A stretch of 32,860 nucleotides of DNA. Source: Clostridia bacterium (GTDB taxonomy: Bacteria > Bacillota > Clostridia > Christensenellales > Pumilibacteraceae). The DNA lies in assembly GCA_022791055.1 (NCBI GenBank), contig JAAVYI010000011.1, forward strand, positions 1 to 32,860. The letters are read 5' to 3'. Shown piece by piece: positions 7,195 through 15,162 of the stretch. The notes below the pieces were generated by a model. That model worked only from the letters and a program-made list of their open reading frames with translations. It was not told the DNA's origin and ran no database searches. The first letter of the stretch is position 1, and every line of letters begins with the position of its first letter. Both the position numbers and the translations under genes were made by a program.

Positions 7195-10100
7195 CTACTT
7201 CCTTTCCGTGATTTTCTTTTTGCGCAGGGTCAATATAACCGCCGCGCCCAGTAGCGCCGCCGCCAAAACGATACCCCCCCCCGCGCCGGCCGCGCTGCCG
7301 CAGCCGCAACCTTTCTTGCCGCCTTTGGGTACTTTGTCGATGCGGTTTTGCGCCGCTTTGACCGCAGTATCGACGCTCGACTTGGATTTGGCCGCATCGA
7401 TCGCCTTGATCGCGGTGTCGACATATCCCGACACTTTCGCCCAGTTTTCGGTCGTATAGTCTGCTTGATTGGCATACGCGGCAATCGCGGCTTTCATTTC
7501 GGTCTTGTACGCGGCCAATTCCTCGGCCTCTTGCGCTATCGTCTTGACCCCGTCGATCGTCGCTTTGACCGAAGCTACCGCCTCGTCGATCTTTTCGATC
7601 GAATCGAGTCTTTCGAGCGTACCGACGATATTCGCGGCGTACTCTTGAATGAGCATACGGTTGGCCATGCTGTACTGTTTGAGATCAATAGCCGCCACAT
7701 AGTCCTTGATTTCTTGCGCTTTCTCGGCGCGGTAGGCGATCAAACGCTCCTCGGCGGCGTAATCGGCACGCAACGTTTCGTCGTATGCTTCGACGCTTAT
7801 GTTAAACTTGACGGTGTCGCCGGCTACGCCCGTCATTTCCAACGTATGCGGGTACGAGCCTGCGTTACGCTCAATGGGTTCGAGTATGATATACAGGGTG
7901 TCCCCCGCTTTCAAATGCTCCGGATTGAAGTAGGCGCCCTCTTGGTTTTTGACCTTAGGCACATAGGTTTTGCGCGTGATACGGATGCCCGCCTCGTTCT
8001 CGACCACCGTCCGAACATAGGCCTGCGCCACGTAACTCAATTCGATCAACGGATTGAACGGATCGATGTAGCAATCGACGTTGGCGGTAAACCGCAACGC
8101 CACGATATTCGGATTGCTGACACGCCATTGCCAACGCTTGACAAAGCACGACGGATCGGCTTTTGCGCCGACGTACAGCATGTTGTCGGCTTCCATAGCG
8201 CCCAAATCGGCGCTGTCGAACTTCTGTAAACTGTCGAGATCTTCGCCGTACAGGAACTGCCAGTTGACCAGGTCGCCCTTGTACTCTTCGCCGTCCGTCT
8301 TGGCCGCCGTCGAAACCATAGACGGATAGCCGTAGCTTTCTTGGGTGCCGTGTACGATCTCGTAGTCCCATGTCTCGTCGTATTCCCCAAACGTAAAGGT
8401 CGGGATCAAGTTGATCGACGCCCAGTTGTCGTACAGCACGTAGTACAGCGTTTCGCCGGCACGCAGATGCGCCGTGTACCCGTAATCGCCTACGCCCGCG
8501 CCCGGGTACACCCACGTTGTGTACTTGACCATGTACGTCGCACCGGCAAAATTTTTGATATAATACTGCGTCACGCCGGGATGCTCGACGGGGAATTCTC
8601 CGTCCGCGCCCTGTTTGTCGCCGAACGTCCACTTGTAGGCGTCGCCCACTTGCGGTGTCGTGATCGTTACCGAAAGATTTTCTTTGGCCGTCAAGGCGAC
8701 AACGGCGTACATCGCGTGCGTAATGACTTGCTCTTTGCTGAACGCGACCGCGCAGTCGCCGTCGATGTTGATTTGGTCGGACGGCTTATCGCTCGTCGTG
8801 TAATAGAGATCGCCGTTCGCTTTTCTCCCGTTCATCAAGAGCAGCGCCCCGCCGTACAGCGTCTCGCTCGCATACAACCCGAACGACGCCTTGGCATACT
8901 CGACGGGCGCATACGTCGCATCGGCGGACACGTCGGTGAAAATATTGACATAGTCCGCGCCGCCCGGGATCGCACCGACCGCCGTTCGCGTCGCCTCCAG
9001 CACGTCCTCGATCGCGCCGCCTTCCGCCAACATGCCGACCTGTTCGGCAAAGATCTTCTCGATACCTATCCACTGCGCGGCGTTGAAATGTTTGCGCGCA
9101 GCAAGCGCGAAAATCGAATCCATGTTTTCGATGCGCGTCGTCGACGCACTTACGATCGTTTCGACGTCGCTGCCCGCCTCGTCGAGTTGCTCAACCTGTC
9201 CGGCCAAAAATGCCTCGACCAGCGTCCACTGCGCGGCCGTGTACTTTGCGACGTCGGCCGTCGCGTAAATGCGGGTCATGTTTCCGATCTTGGTTTTGGC
9301 TTCCTCGACGACGGCTTCGGCCGCCGCATCGTCCTCGGCCGCGCCGAGCTTATCGATATACGCGAGCATGGTCGCTTGCACCGCCGCCCACTGTTTGGTG
9401 GTGTAATCGTCTCGATCGACCAGCGCGAGAATCGCGTCGGCTTTCTCATACGGCAACACTTTGTTTTCGTCGAACGTGCCCTCGGTAACTTCACTGTCGA
9501 CAACGGACAGCGTATGGCCTTCCCCGCCGCCGGTCATCACAAACGTAACCGTATCGCCGATTTCGGCGTGTATCGAAAATTCGAATTTCACCGCACGATT
9601 TGCTTCGCCTACGGTCGGGAACGTCTTTTCTTCGAGCGGCAGCATCACGTCGCCGCGGGATGCGTACACGCCGATGATCGACTCATACGACCAACCGCGC
9701 GCTTCGAACGTAAAATCGAAAACAAGTTCGGCCTGCTCCTTTGCGGTAAAGCGCAGTATCGTTTTGCCGACTTTGGGCGTGGCGCGCATTTGCATGGGGC
9801 TGACAAAGCAGCAAGCAAAGTCCTCCGGCGTTTTCAGTTGGTCGCCGCTCAAAGACGGGAACGCTTGAAAATCGGTCGCCGTGCCGTATCCGACGGCGTA
9901 CTCGAGCAGACTGTTGGACGCTCGATCCCGATCCGGCGCGGCGGCGATCTCCCCGATCGCATTTTTGTACGCTTTGCCGCGCTTGACCGCCGCAATATCG
10001 GTTTTGGCTTTGTCGATCACCGCTTGCGCGTCTGCGGCCGTTTTCAACTGCACGATCGCGTCGTCGATGATTTTGTCGATAGCCGCGATCCCGTCGGCGG

Positions 10101-11535
10101 TATAGTCGAGCTGGTCATACGTTTTGAGTTCGGCGATCTTATCGAACGGCAACCGCTCGTTCTCGTCGTAATCCTTTTGCGAAACCGTCAAGTTCGGCAC
10201 CAACGGGAATTGCCCGTTTGCGTGGATCACCAAATAAAGATTGTCGCCGGCAACCAAATGCGCGCTCGCGCCGTCGAACTTGACGTCCGTATTGCCGACC
10301 TTTTTAGCGGCCACGGTCAAAATTACCCCGTCGTGTTCGGCATACACTTCATACGCAGCGTTACACCAATCAAACGTGAAGTCTTTGGTCGCGTCGGGGT
10401 CAAAGGCGATCTTTGCGTCGGCTTTTGCCGTCACTTTGATAACGGCTGCATGTGACGCCGTATATACGCGGATCGCGCCGTCGCTGAAATATAAGGTGCC
10501 CGGATCGCCTGTGTTGGAATTATTTTGATCCACCAAAGACGTTTGCAACTGCGAGTCCCACACCGGTCCGATCGTATCCATCGGCGTCACCGCGAACAGA
10601 TCGGTTTCGGGTGCAACGCCGAGCATAACCGAAAAGCTGTCGTAATCGAGATCGTGGTTGCGTTTTGCGGCGTCGGCTTTTCGCACTTCGACTTTCGCCT
10701 TTTGATACAGGCTGTTGCCGTTCCCCACCCAGTCGTTATATACTACGGTGATCGTATCGGTAGCCGCGTTTTCGGCCGTAGCGTCGTAATCGGCTTGCGA
10801 CACGATTATGTCGGGGATATGCTGATACTGCGTGTCCCCGTGCAACACGAAATAGAAACTGTCGCCGCCGGTCAAATGCGCTGCCGCGCCGTCGAAATCG
10901 GCTTGCGCCCCGGCGTCGCCGTCGGCGGTAATTTTGCCGTTGACTTTTTTACGAGCCACCGTTTGCAATTTCCCGTCATGCTCGATATGTACGCCGTAAT
11001 AGTATGCGTTGCCCTGCCAATCCATTGCAAGGTCCTCCGTTTTCGGCATCGATACCTTAGCGGTAACGCCTTCGTTTAACGTGACCTTAACGATCGCATG
11101 GCGGTTGGGATCTTGCACGAATACATACTGATTATGAAACGCTACGTTGCTTTCGACCGCCGCCGCTTTCAGCGTATCGCCGGCTACGGTGTCGACCGGT
11201 TTGAAATCGGCGATCGTGCCCACGCCCAATGTCACGGTGAACCCTTCGTACACGATCGCGGAATCCTTTTCGCCGTCCGTTTTTTGCAATGCGGTTTTTG
11301 TTTTTTGATAAATACTTGTACCGCTCTCCTCGGCCGAGATCCCGTCGTTATACCGGATCGTTACGTCGTTCGGTTTCTCGACGGGCGTTTCGATCGGCGG
11401 GACGACGGGTTCGCCCTCGTCGGCGCGCGCCGATACCAACGCCATACAGGCGCTCATCGCCAGCAGTACGGCCGACAAAAATACGACCGCCCAAACGGCC
11501 ACGCATTTCGGCTTTTTGTTTACGGCAATTCTCAT
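7195..11535 (-). CDS. Giant modular surface protein with helical FIVAR-like repeats and Cys-rich C-terminal anchor
   Basis: This 1446-residue protein has a signal peptide (hydrophobic about 12-32, ending VSARADE). By eye the body alternates beta-rich modules (about 50-250, 250-450, 530-680, 863-1050, 1052-1245) with helical repeats (about 455-510, 690-860, 1250-1400). Several beta modules end in a GDxxYxVxH-like strand, and the helical repeats carry FIVAR-like YT-x-x-W-x-x-V/I patterns. The C terminus reads KGCGCGS, a Gly-rich stretch, a hydrophobic helix, then RKKK. That is a CTERM-like sorting signal without LPXTG. The start MRIAV follows GGAGG and a promoter at 11578-11606; the longer upstream reading frame runs through the promoter. 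As first gene of the sugar operon it probably binds or presents the glycan, but no catalytic motif is seen. Confidence 0.8.
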   Translation of the reverse strand: MRIAVNKKPKCVAVWAVVFLSAVLLAMSACMALVSARADEGEPVVPPIETPVEKPNDVTIRYNDGISAEESGTSIYQKTKTALQKTDGEKDSAIVYEGFTVTLGVGTIADFKPVDTVAGDTLKAAAVESNVAFHNQYVFVQDPNRHAIVKVTLNEGVTAKVSMPKTEDLAMDWQGNAYYYGVHIEHDGKLQTVARKKVNGKITADGDAGAQADFDGAAAHLTGGDSFYFVLHGDTQYQHIPDIIVSQADYDATAENAATDTITVVYNDWVGNGNSLYQKAKVEVRKADAAKRNHDLDYDSFSVMLGVAPETDLFAVTPMDTIGPVWDSQLQTSLVDQNNSNTGDPGTLYFSDGAIRVYTASHAAVIKVTAKADAKIAFDPDATKDFTFDWCNAAYEVYAEHDGVILTVAAKKVGNTDVKFDGASAHLVAGDNLYLVIHANGQFPLVPNLTVSQKDYDENERLPFDKIAELKTYDQLDYTADGIAAIDKIIDDAIVQLKTAADAQAVIDKAKTDIAAVKRGKAYKNAIGEIAAAPDRDRASNSLLEYAVGYGTATDFQAFPSLSGDQLKTPEDFACCFVSPMQMRATPKVGKTILRFTAKEQAELVFDFTFEARGWSYESIIGVYASRGDVMLPLEEKTFPTVGEANRAVKFEFSIHAEIGDTVTFVMTGGGEGHTLSVVDSEVTEGTFDENKVLPYEKADAILALVDRDDYTTKQWAAVQATMLAYIDKLGAAEDDAAAEAVVEEAKTKIGNMTRIYATADVAKYTAAQWTLVEAFLAGQVEQLDEAGSDVETIVSASTTRIENMDSIFALAARKHFNAAQWIGIEKIFAEQVGMLAEGGAIEDVLEATRTAVGAIPGGADYVNIFTDVSADATYAPVEYAKASFGLYASETLYGGALLLMNGRKANGDLYYTTSDKPSDQINIDGDCAVAFSKEQVITHAMYAVVALTAKENLSVTITTPQVGDAYKWTFGDKQGADGEFPVEHPGVTQYYIKNFAGATYMVKYTTWVYPGAGVGDYGYTAHLRAGETLYYVLYDNWASINLIPTFTFGEYDETWDYEIVHGTQESYGYPSMVSTAAKTDGEEYKGDLVNWQFLYGEDLDSLQKFDSADLGAMEADNMLYVGAKADPSCFVKRWQWRVSNPNIVALRFTANVDCYIDPFNPLIELSYVAQAYVRTVVENEAGIRITRKTYVPKVKNQEGAYFNPEHLKAGDTLYIILEPIERNAGSYPHTLEMTGVAGDTVKFNISVEAYDETLRADYAAEERLIAYRAEKAQEIKDYVAAIDLKQYSMANRMLIQEYAANIVGTLERLDSIEKIDEAVASVKATIDGVKTIAQEAEELAAYKTEMKAAIAAYANQADYTTENWAKVSGYVDTAIKAIDAAKSKSSVDTAVKAAQNRIDKVPKGGKKGCGCGSAAGAGGGIVLAAALLGAAVILTLRKKKITERK

Positions 11536-11577
11536 ATCCTTTCCCTCCGAAATTGGTTTGTCGCATATGACAATCTC

Positions 11578-11606
11578 ATAATAGCATGGGTGTTTTGGCC
11601 TGTCAA
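11578..11606 (-). promoter_or_regulatory. Promoter of the surface protein/ABC operon
   Basis: On the minus strand TTGACA (11606-11601), a 17-bp spacer and TATTAT (11583-11578). The start should fall near 11571, giving a leader of about 36 nt with GGAGG before ATG 11535. Only about 72 bp separate this -35 from the divergent -35 of the AraC gene, so one regulator could act on both. Confidence 0.8.
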
Positions 11607-11678
11607 TAGGCATTCCCCAATTCGACCACCGAGACGAACGGAAGAGGACGAATAGCCACTTTTTGCAAAAAACCCATA

Positions 11679-11707
11679 TTGATTTTCGGGGCGAAATATG
11701 GTATACT
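11679..11707 (+). promoter_or_regulatory. Promoter of the AraC regulator (apparently leaderless)
   Basis: TTGATT (11679-11684), a 17-bp spacer and TATACT (11702-11707) with an extended TGG. Only 6 nt separate the -10 from the ATG at 11714, so transcription would begin at or next to the start codon, with no room for a ribosome-binding site. Confidence 0.75.
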
Positions 11708-11713
11708 GAATGT

Positions 11714-12514
11714 ATGAACATTCCTACGATAACCGCAAAATATTGTGATTACGGGCATACAGAGCCGCCCTACGCGATGACGACGCACATACATTTATAC
11801 TGGGAATTGGTCTATTATCGGTTCGGCACGGGAACGAGTACGGTCGACGGCATTTCGTACAATTATTTACCGGATACATACGTCATTATCCCCGCCGGTA
11901 CGCCGCACAGCGAAAAAGCCGGTTCGGACACGCGGCTGTATATCTACGGATTCGAAGTCGGTCAGTGGGACTACCGATTCCCCAACATGCTGTTCTTCGA
12001 CCGCAACGGTCGGGCGCTCAAGGAAATCGAGGCCATATGGGACGAATATTCGCAAAACAAGCCGTTCATGCAACAAAAAATGTCCAACCATTTTCAAAAC
12101 CTGTTTATCGAAACGTTGCGCATGTGTACCAAGTCCGAATCGCTGCTCGACGATAAACTGAACATGCTCGTCAACTACATCGACAACTACGCCACCACCG
12201 CCATCGACTTCCACAGCCTCGCCAATTCCATGGCGTATTCCTACGACTACCTGCGCCACTACTTCAAACAAAAGACGGGACTTTCGATGAAACAGTACGC
12301 CATGCAAAAGCGGATCGACGCCGTCAAACAGTTGCTTGTCACCGATATGTCGATCGGCGAGATCGCCGACGCGTGCGGATTCTATTCGACAGCACACCTA
12401 ACAAACGCTTTTACGGCGCAAACAGGCATGTCCCCGACCGCCTACCGCAAAAAGCAATCTTCCTCGTTCAAAACTCCCGGCACCATCCTGGTCGACGACG
12501 AGAATCAGTCTTAG
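11714..12514 (+). CDS. AraC-family transcriptional regulator with N-terminal cupin
   Basis: This 266-residue protein has a cupin-like sensor half (about 1-140), including HIHLYWELVY and the IPAGTPHSE turn. A linker leads to a C-terminal AraC DNA-binding domain with two helix-turn-helix motifs: the first around DFHSLANSMAYSYDYLRHYFKQ, the second in MSIGEIADACGFYSTAHLTNAF followed by G-x-SPTAYRKK. The start is ATG 11714. A frame extending to a TTG at 11663 would place the N terminus over the promoter, so it is rejected. It is transcribed away from the sugar operon, the usual position for its activator. The inducer is presumably a sugar bound by the cupin. Confidence 0.9.
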   Translation: MNIPTITAKYCDYGHTEPPYAMTTHIHLYWELVYYRFGTGTSTVDGISYNYLPDTYVIIPAGTPHSEKAGSDTRLYIYGFEVGQWDYRFPNMLFFDRNGRALKEIEAIWDEYSQNKPFMQQKMSNHFQNLFIETLRMCTKSESLLDDKLNMLVNYIDNYATTAIDFHSLANSMAYSYDYLRHYFKQKTGLSMKQYAMQKRIDAVKQLLVTDMSIGEIADACGFYSTAHLTNAFTAQTGMSPTAYRKKQSSSFKTPGTILVDDENQS

Positions 12515-12760
12515 CAAAGTTTCCGCCGCCAGTCCATTATACGCCACTGTGGACAACAAAACTATATTTTCATTGCCGCAAGAACTGAAAAAACGCGGAC
12601 TATATTTTGCCGAACGGCGCTGACATGTACGGCGCCATACATAACAATATTGTTTTAGGTTGATTCGCTCCACCGCATAATGACCGCTTTATGTGTAGGG
12701 TTTCTTTGTCGGTAAAAAAATTTATATAGTAGTTTTGGAATCAACGCAAGCACACAAATA

Positions 12761-12795
12761 AAATCGGCCGACTGCGAAGTTCGCAATCGGCCTTT
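12761..12795 (-). terminator. Terminator-like hairpin downstream of the flavin reductase gene
   Basis: GGCCGA-C-TGCGAA (12766-12778) pairs with TTCGCA-A-TCGGCC (12780-12792). On the minus strand the hairpin is followed by GATTTTATTTG. It lies about 200 nt past the flavin reductase stop. Confidence 0.5.
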
Positions 12796-12808
12796 GTCTT
12801 TGGTAAGC

Positions 12809-12834
12809 ATTACTCTATAGAAATATAGAGTAAT
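12809..12834. repeat. Perfect 11-bp hairpin with GAAA loop
   Basis: ATTACTCTATA (12809-12819) and TATAGAGTAAT (12824-12834) are exact inverses around GAAA, a GNRA-type loop on the plus strand. No T tract follows, so it is not an ordinary terminator. It may be an RNA element or a repressor site. Confidence 0.5.
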
Positions 12835-12993
12835 ATGGGAAGTATAACCGCTATATTCAAGAATGTCAAGCAAATTATGCGCAATGTATTCACTTTTAAT
12901 TCGTGTCGGCTATGCGCTATCCATGCCGTTCCGGCTCGTCTTTTACGCCATTATCATGTTATGCGATAGACAGAATAGCTTGCGCGGCGACGC

Positions 12994-13590
12994 TTACAAC
13001 GGTTTGAAATCGGAAGCGGGATGCTTGCACCAGGGGCAAATAAAATCGTCCGGCAGCGTTTCGCTCTCGTGGATATAGCCGCAAACGGTGCAAATAAAGC
13101 CTTTCTTTTGGCTTTGCGGCGCGACCTTGATATGCTTTTGATAGTATGCGTATGTGACCGACGGCTGTTCGGATAAGACAGCGGCATCGGTCACGTCGGC
13201 CAAAAATAACGTGTGCGTACCGAGGTCGACCGTCGAAACGACCTTCGCGCAAAGAACTGCGTTGCATTCTTCCGTCAGGTAAATGATACCGTTGTCGGCG
13301 CGCTCGAACGCGATCGCTTGCGTTTTATCGACGTTTGCGCCGCTTTGCATCCCCCAGTGCCGATACGTGGCAAACTTCGACTGCTCGCTCAAAATCGACA
13401 CATTGAACGCGCCCGTGCGCATAATCATGTCATGCGTGAGATTCTTTTTGTCGACCGCCACCGTAATGCGGCAGGGCGATACCGTAACCTGCGTCACCGT
13501 GTTGACGATACAACCGTTGTCTTTACTACCCTCGCGCGCTGTCAAAATAAACAGCCCATAAGAGATCTTATACATTGCCGTCGTGTCCAT
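12994..13590 (-). CDS. Flavin reductase-rubredoxin fusion (high-molecular-weight rubredoxin type)
   Basis: This is a 198-residue protein. Residues about 1-150 form a flavin-reductase-like FMN domain (YGLFILTAREGSKDNGCIVNTVTQV and FNVSILSE patterns). The last about 40 residues are a rubredoxin, with CTVCGY and CPWCKHP as the two iron-binding CxxC knuckles. Such fusions pass electrons from NAD(P)H or ferredoxin systems to flavodiiron proteins or rubrerythrins in anaerobes facing oxygen or NO. The start MDTTAMYK follows AAAGGAG by 6 nt; a longer frame to 13644 lacks such a site. Its electron acceptor is not in the window. Confidence 0.9.
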   Translation of the reverse strand: MDTTAMYKISYGLFILTAREGSKDNGCIVNTVTQVTVSPCRITVAVDKKNLTHDMIMRTGAFNVSILSEQSKFATYRHWGMQSGANVDKTQAIAFERADNGIIYLTEECNAVLCAKVVSTVDLGTHTLFLADVTDAAVLSEQPSVTYAYYQKHIKVAPQSQKKGFICTVCGYIHESETLPDDFICPWCKHPASDFKPL

Positions 13591-13684
13591 TTGCAACTCC
13601 TTTCTGTTATATTGTTTCCGCATAGCTCGAAATTTATCGCACACTATGCGTCACGCTTTTCATTCAACATAACCGCGGCAATAC

Positions 13685-13936
13685 CTAAAGACTGCCGATC
13701 AGCGAAAGATACGCTTTGCGTTCTGCCTCAAAGTTTACGCCGTTTGCAATTTTTTTTGCATCCGCTTCGGATATTTCAACAAAATCGATGTCATTATCGC
13801 GTTCGACTTGCGCAAACGAAACGATCGGTGTAACCCAGGTATTGCCTTCCCTATCAAATGATTTGTAAAACCCGTTTTCACTGTCATAAATGTACAGCCT
13901 ATCTTTGTTTTCAACGTAATAATATCGCAGCATCAT
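13685..13936 (-). CDS. Small hypothetical protein
   Basis: This is an 83-residue cytoplasmic protein with two consecutive ATG codons (13936 and 13933) after an AAAGGGAAAGG purine run, so the exact start could be either. It is rich in Tyr, Asp and Glu at the N terminus, with a helical C terminus (ISEADAKKIANG). I recognise no family. It lies just downstream of the 14005-14538 gene on the same strand and may be cotranscribed with it (68-nt gap). Confidence 0.5.
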   Translation of the reverse strand: MMLRYYYVENKDRLYIYDSENGFYKSFDREGNTWVTPIVSFAQVERDNDIDFVEISEADAKKIANGVNFEAERKAYLSLIGSL

Positions 13937-14004
13937 CCTTTCCCTTTATTGCGTCCTTCCGCTGTACTCTATTCTATCTTTTGGCAACCAAACGTAATAT
14001 CTAT

Positions 14005-14538
14005 TTATGCGCCGTATATTTCTTTGATACAGTCCAATAGCAACTGCTGCCCGTTGCGGTCGTATGTCACAACGGTATATGTCCCGCGCGTGGAGGAAAA
14101 CCGTTCTTGCGCAAAAACGCCGTACTGCTTGGCGTCCGGCGTAGGCAATCGCCGCTTTTCGCCGTTGACGTCCACCCCGTCGTATAAAATGCCTTTGGCG
14201 TCGAGCAACTCCCATATCGCTTTGGCGCTCGGCGCAATGCCGTCGTTGACAGCCTTGATCTTCGCCACGAACGGCGACACGCAAATCGGATCGTCTTGCA
14301 AAATTTCGGACAGCGGCAAATCGTCCCGCCAAACGAACTTGCTTGCCGACTTTCGCGTCGCCGGCTTAGGGTTCTCCAGCAGTTCTCGCAAAATCTCCTT
14401 GACGCCGAACAAACCGCGAATGACTTCCGGCTCGTCGAACACGCTTTCGGACAGCACCGCGCCCGTAACCGGATTGACCCCGTTCGCCAGTCCGTCCACC
14501 AAGTGTAAAAAGTATTGCAATTTTTCCGCCTCAACCAT
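14005..14538 (-). CDS. Hypothetical protein with LANGxNPxTG N-terminal motif
   Basis: This 177-residue soluble protein starts at ATG 14538, 8 nt after AAGGAGG and downstream of a good promoter (14564-14592). The N-terminal part LVDGLANGVNPVTGAVL...PEVIRGLFGVKEIL resembles a motif I associate with uncharacterised Bacillota proteins. The C-terminal half ends in a beta-rich segment with YTVVTYDRNGQQLLLDCI. No catalytic residues or membrane segments stand out, and no function is proposed. Coding GC is similar to the chromosome, unlike the AT-rich material just to its right. Confidence 0.65.
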   Translation of the reverse strand: MVEAEKLQYFLHLVDGLANGVNPVTGAVLSESVFDEPEVIRGLFGVKEILRELLENPKPATRKSASKFVWRDDLPLSEILQDDPICVSPFVAKIKAVNDGIAPSAKAIWELLDAKGILYDGVDVNGEKRRLPTPDAKQYGVFAQERFSSTRGTYTVVTYDRNGQQLLLDCIKEIYGA

Positions 14539-14563
14539 TTTCCTGCCCTCCTTTGTTTCTTTC

Positions 14564-14592
14564 ATTATAACAGAAATCCGCACCCCTGACAA
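14564..14592 (-). promoter_or_regulatory. Promoter of the 14005-14538 gene
   Basis: On the minus strand TTGTCA (14592-14587), a 17-bp spacer and a perfect TATAAT (14569-14564). The start should fall near 14557, right beside the AAGGAGG ribosome-binding site. Confidence 0.7.
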
Positions 14593-14602
14593 CTTATTCG
14601 CC

Positions 14603-14640
14603 GCATAAAAAACACCGCATCCCATTCCGAAATGCGGTGT
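14603..14640 (-). terminator. Terminator after the recombinase remnant
   Basis: ACACCGCAT (14612-14620) and ATGCGGTGT (14632-14640) form a 9-bp stem. On the minus strand it is followed by TTTTTTAT. Confidence 0.75.
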
Positions 14641-14648
14641 CTTACAAA

Positions 14649-14942
14649 TTATGGTGACCCCTTTGAAGTTAAAGGCGAACTATTCAGTTGTTCAAAGGTT
14701 ACCGTTTTTGCTTGCCCTTTGTAGTTGAAAGTGATTACAAAGTAATCGTCATAGAGATAAATGCTGTTTACAAAGGTATCGATTAAGCGTTGCTTGCCTT
14801 CTTGCGTGGAAATATCTATCTTTCGCAGATTAGAAAACGCAAATAACAGTTGCTCTTTTGTAAGTATCGGGTTTGTAACTTTTGCTTGGAACAGCTCGGA
14901 TTCAAGGTTGCTTTTTTGTTCTTCAAGTTCGTCAAGCATTGG
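14649..14942 (-). pseudogene. C-terminal remnant of a large serine recombinase
   Basis: About 96 codons match the tail of TnpX/phage-type serine recombinases: a coiled-coil segment (LDELEEQKSNLESELFQ), then LTKEQLLFAFSNLRKIDIS, QRLIDTFVNSIYLYDD and a beta strand FNYKGQAK. The catalytic N-terminal domain (resolvase Ser) and the zinc-ribbon region are absent. The frame begins at the foot of the hairpin at 14952, with no promoter or ribosome-binding site, so this is a broken piece of an integrated element. Base composition is AT-rich like the neighbouring XRE-domain gene, which may have travelled with it. Confidence 0.8.
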
Positions 14943-14951
14943 TAAAGATAC

Positions 14952-15000
14952 AAAAAGGCGAACCCTATTCCTATTGGTATGGGTTCGCCTTTTTATTTTT
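14952..15000. terminator. Bidirectional terminator, GGCGAACCC type
   Basis: AAAAAGGCGAACCC (14952-14965) pairs exactly with GGGTTCGCCTTTTT (14981-14994) and is followed by ATTTTT. Its stem is nearly the same as that of the hairpin at 16289-16330, so the XRE-domain gene lies between two related terminators. Confidence 0.8.
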
Positions 15001-15108
15001 TAATGACACGAATTTCAATTCGTAAATAACCACAGGTTTTTGCTGATTTACTAATAAAGTATTTGCTGTTTGGAATTATTATTCGTGTTTACGCGCCAAA
15101 AAATTCGC

Positions 15109-15147
15109 TTGATTATGCACATTAATTCGTGTATAATAATATTACAC
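15109..15147 (+). promoter_or_regulatory. Promoter and possible operator of the XRE-domain gene
   Basis: TTGATT (15109-15114), a 17-bp spacer and TATAAT (15132-15137) with an extended TG. An imperfect inverted repeat, GTGTA...TACAC (15129-15147), lies across the -10, a fitting place for autorepression by the encoded XRE protein. AGGAGG follows before ATG 15163. Upstream, ACGAATT-TC-AATTCGT (15008-15023) is another small palindrome. Confidence 0.65.
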
Positions 15148-15162
15148 ATTTAGGAGGCGTAT

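Larger units (their letters stand above)
12515..12993. other. Intergenic region between the AraC and flavin reductase genes
   Basis: No credible gene is seen in these 479 bases. It holds a terminator-like hairpin at 12761-12795 and a perfect GAAA-capped hairpin at 12809-12834, both listed separately. The short open frames across it have no ribosome-binding site or recognisable protein. Confidence 0.6.

Noticed and set aside
8341..10455. 704-codon plus-strand open frame inside the surface protein gene
   Set aside because: It is a mirror of the GC-rich codons of the minus-strand gene, without start signals or recognisable domains.
11401..11535. LPXTG-type sorting in the surface protein
   Set aside because: No LPXTG-like motif is seen near the C terminus; the end is a CGC-Gly-helix-RKKK tail instead.
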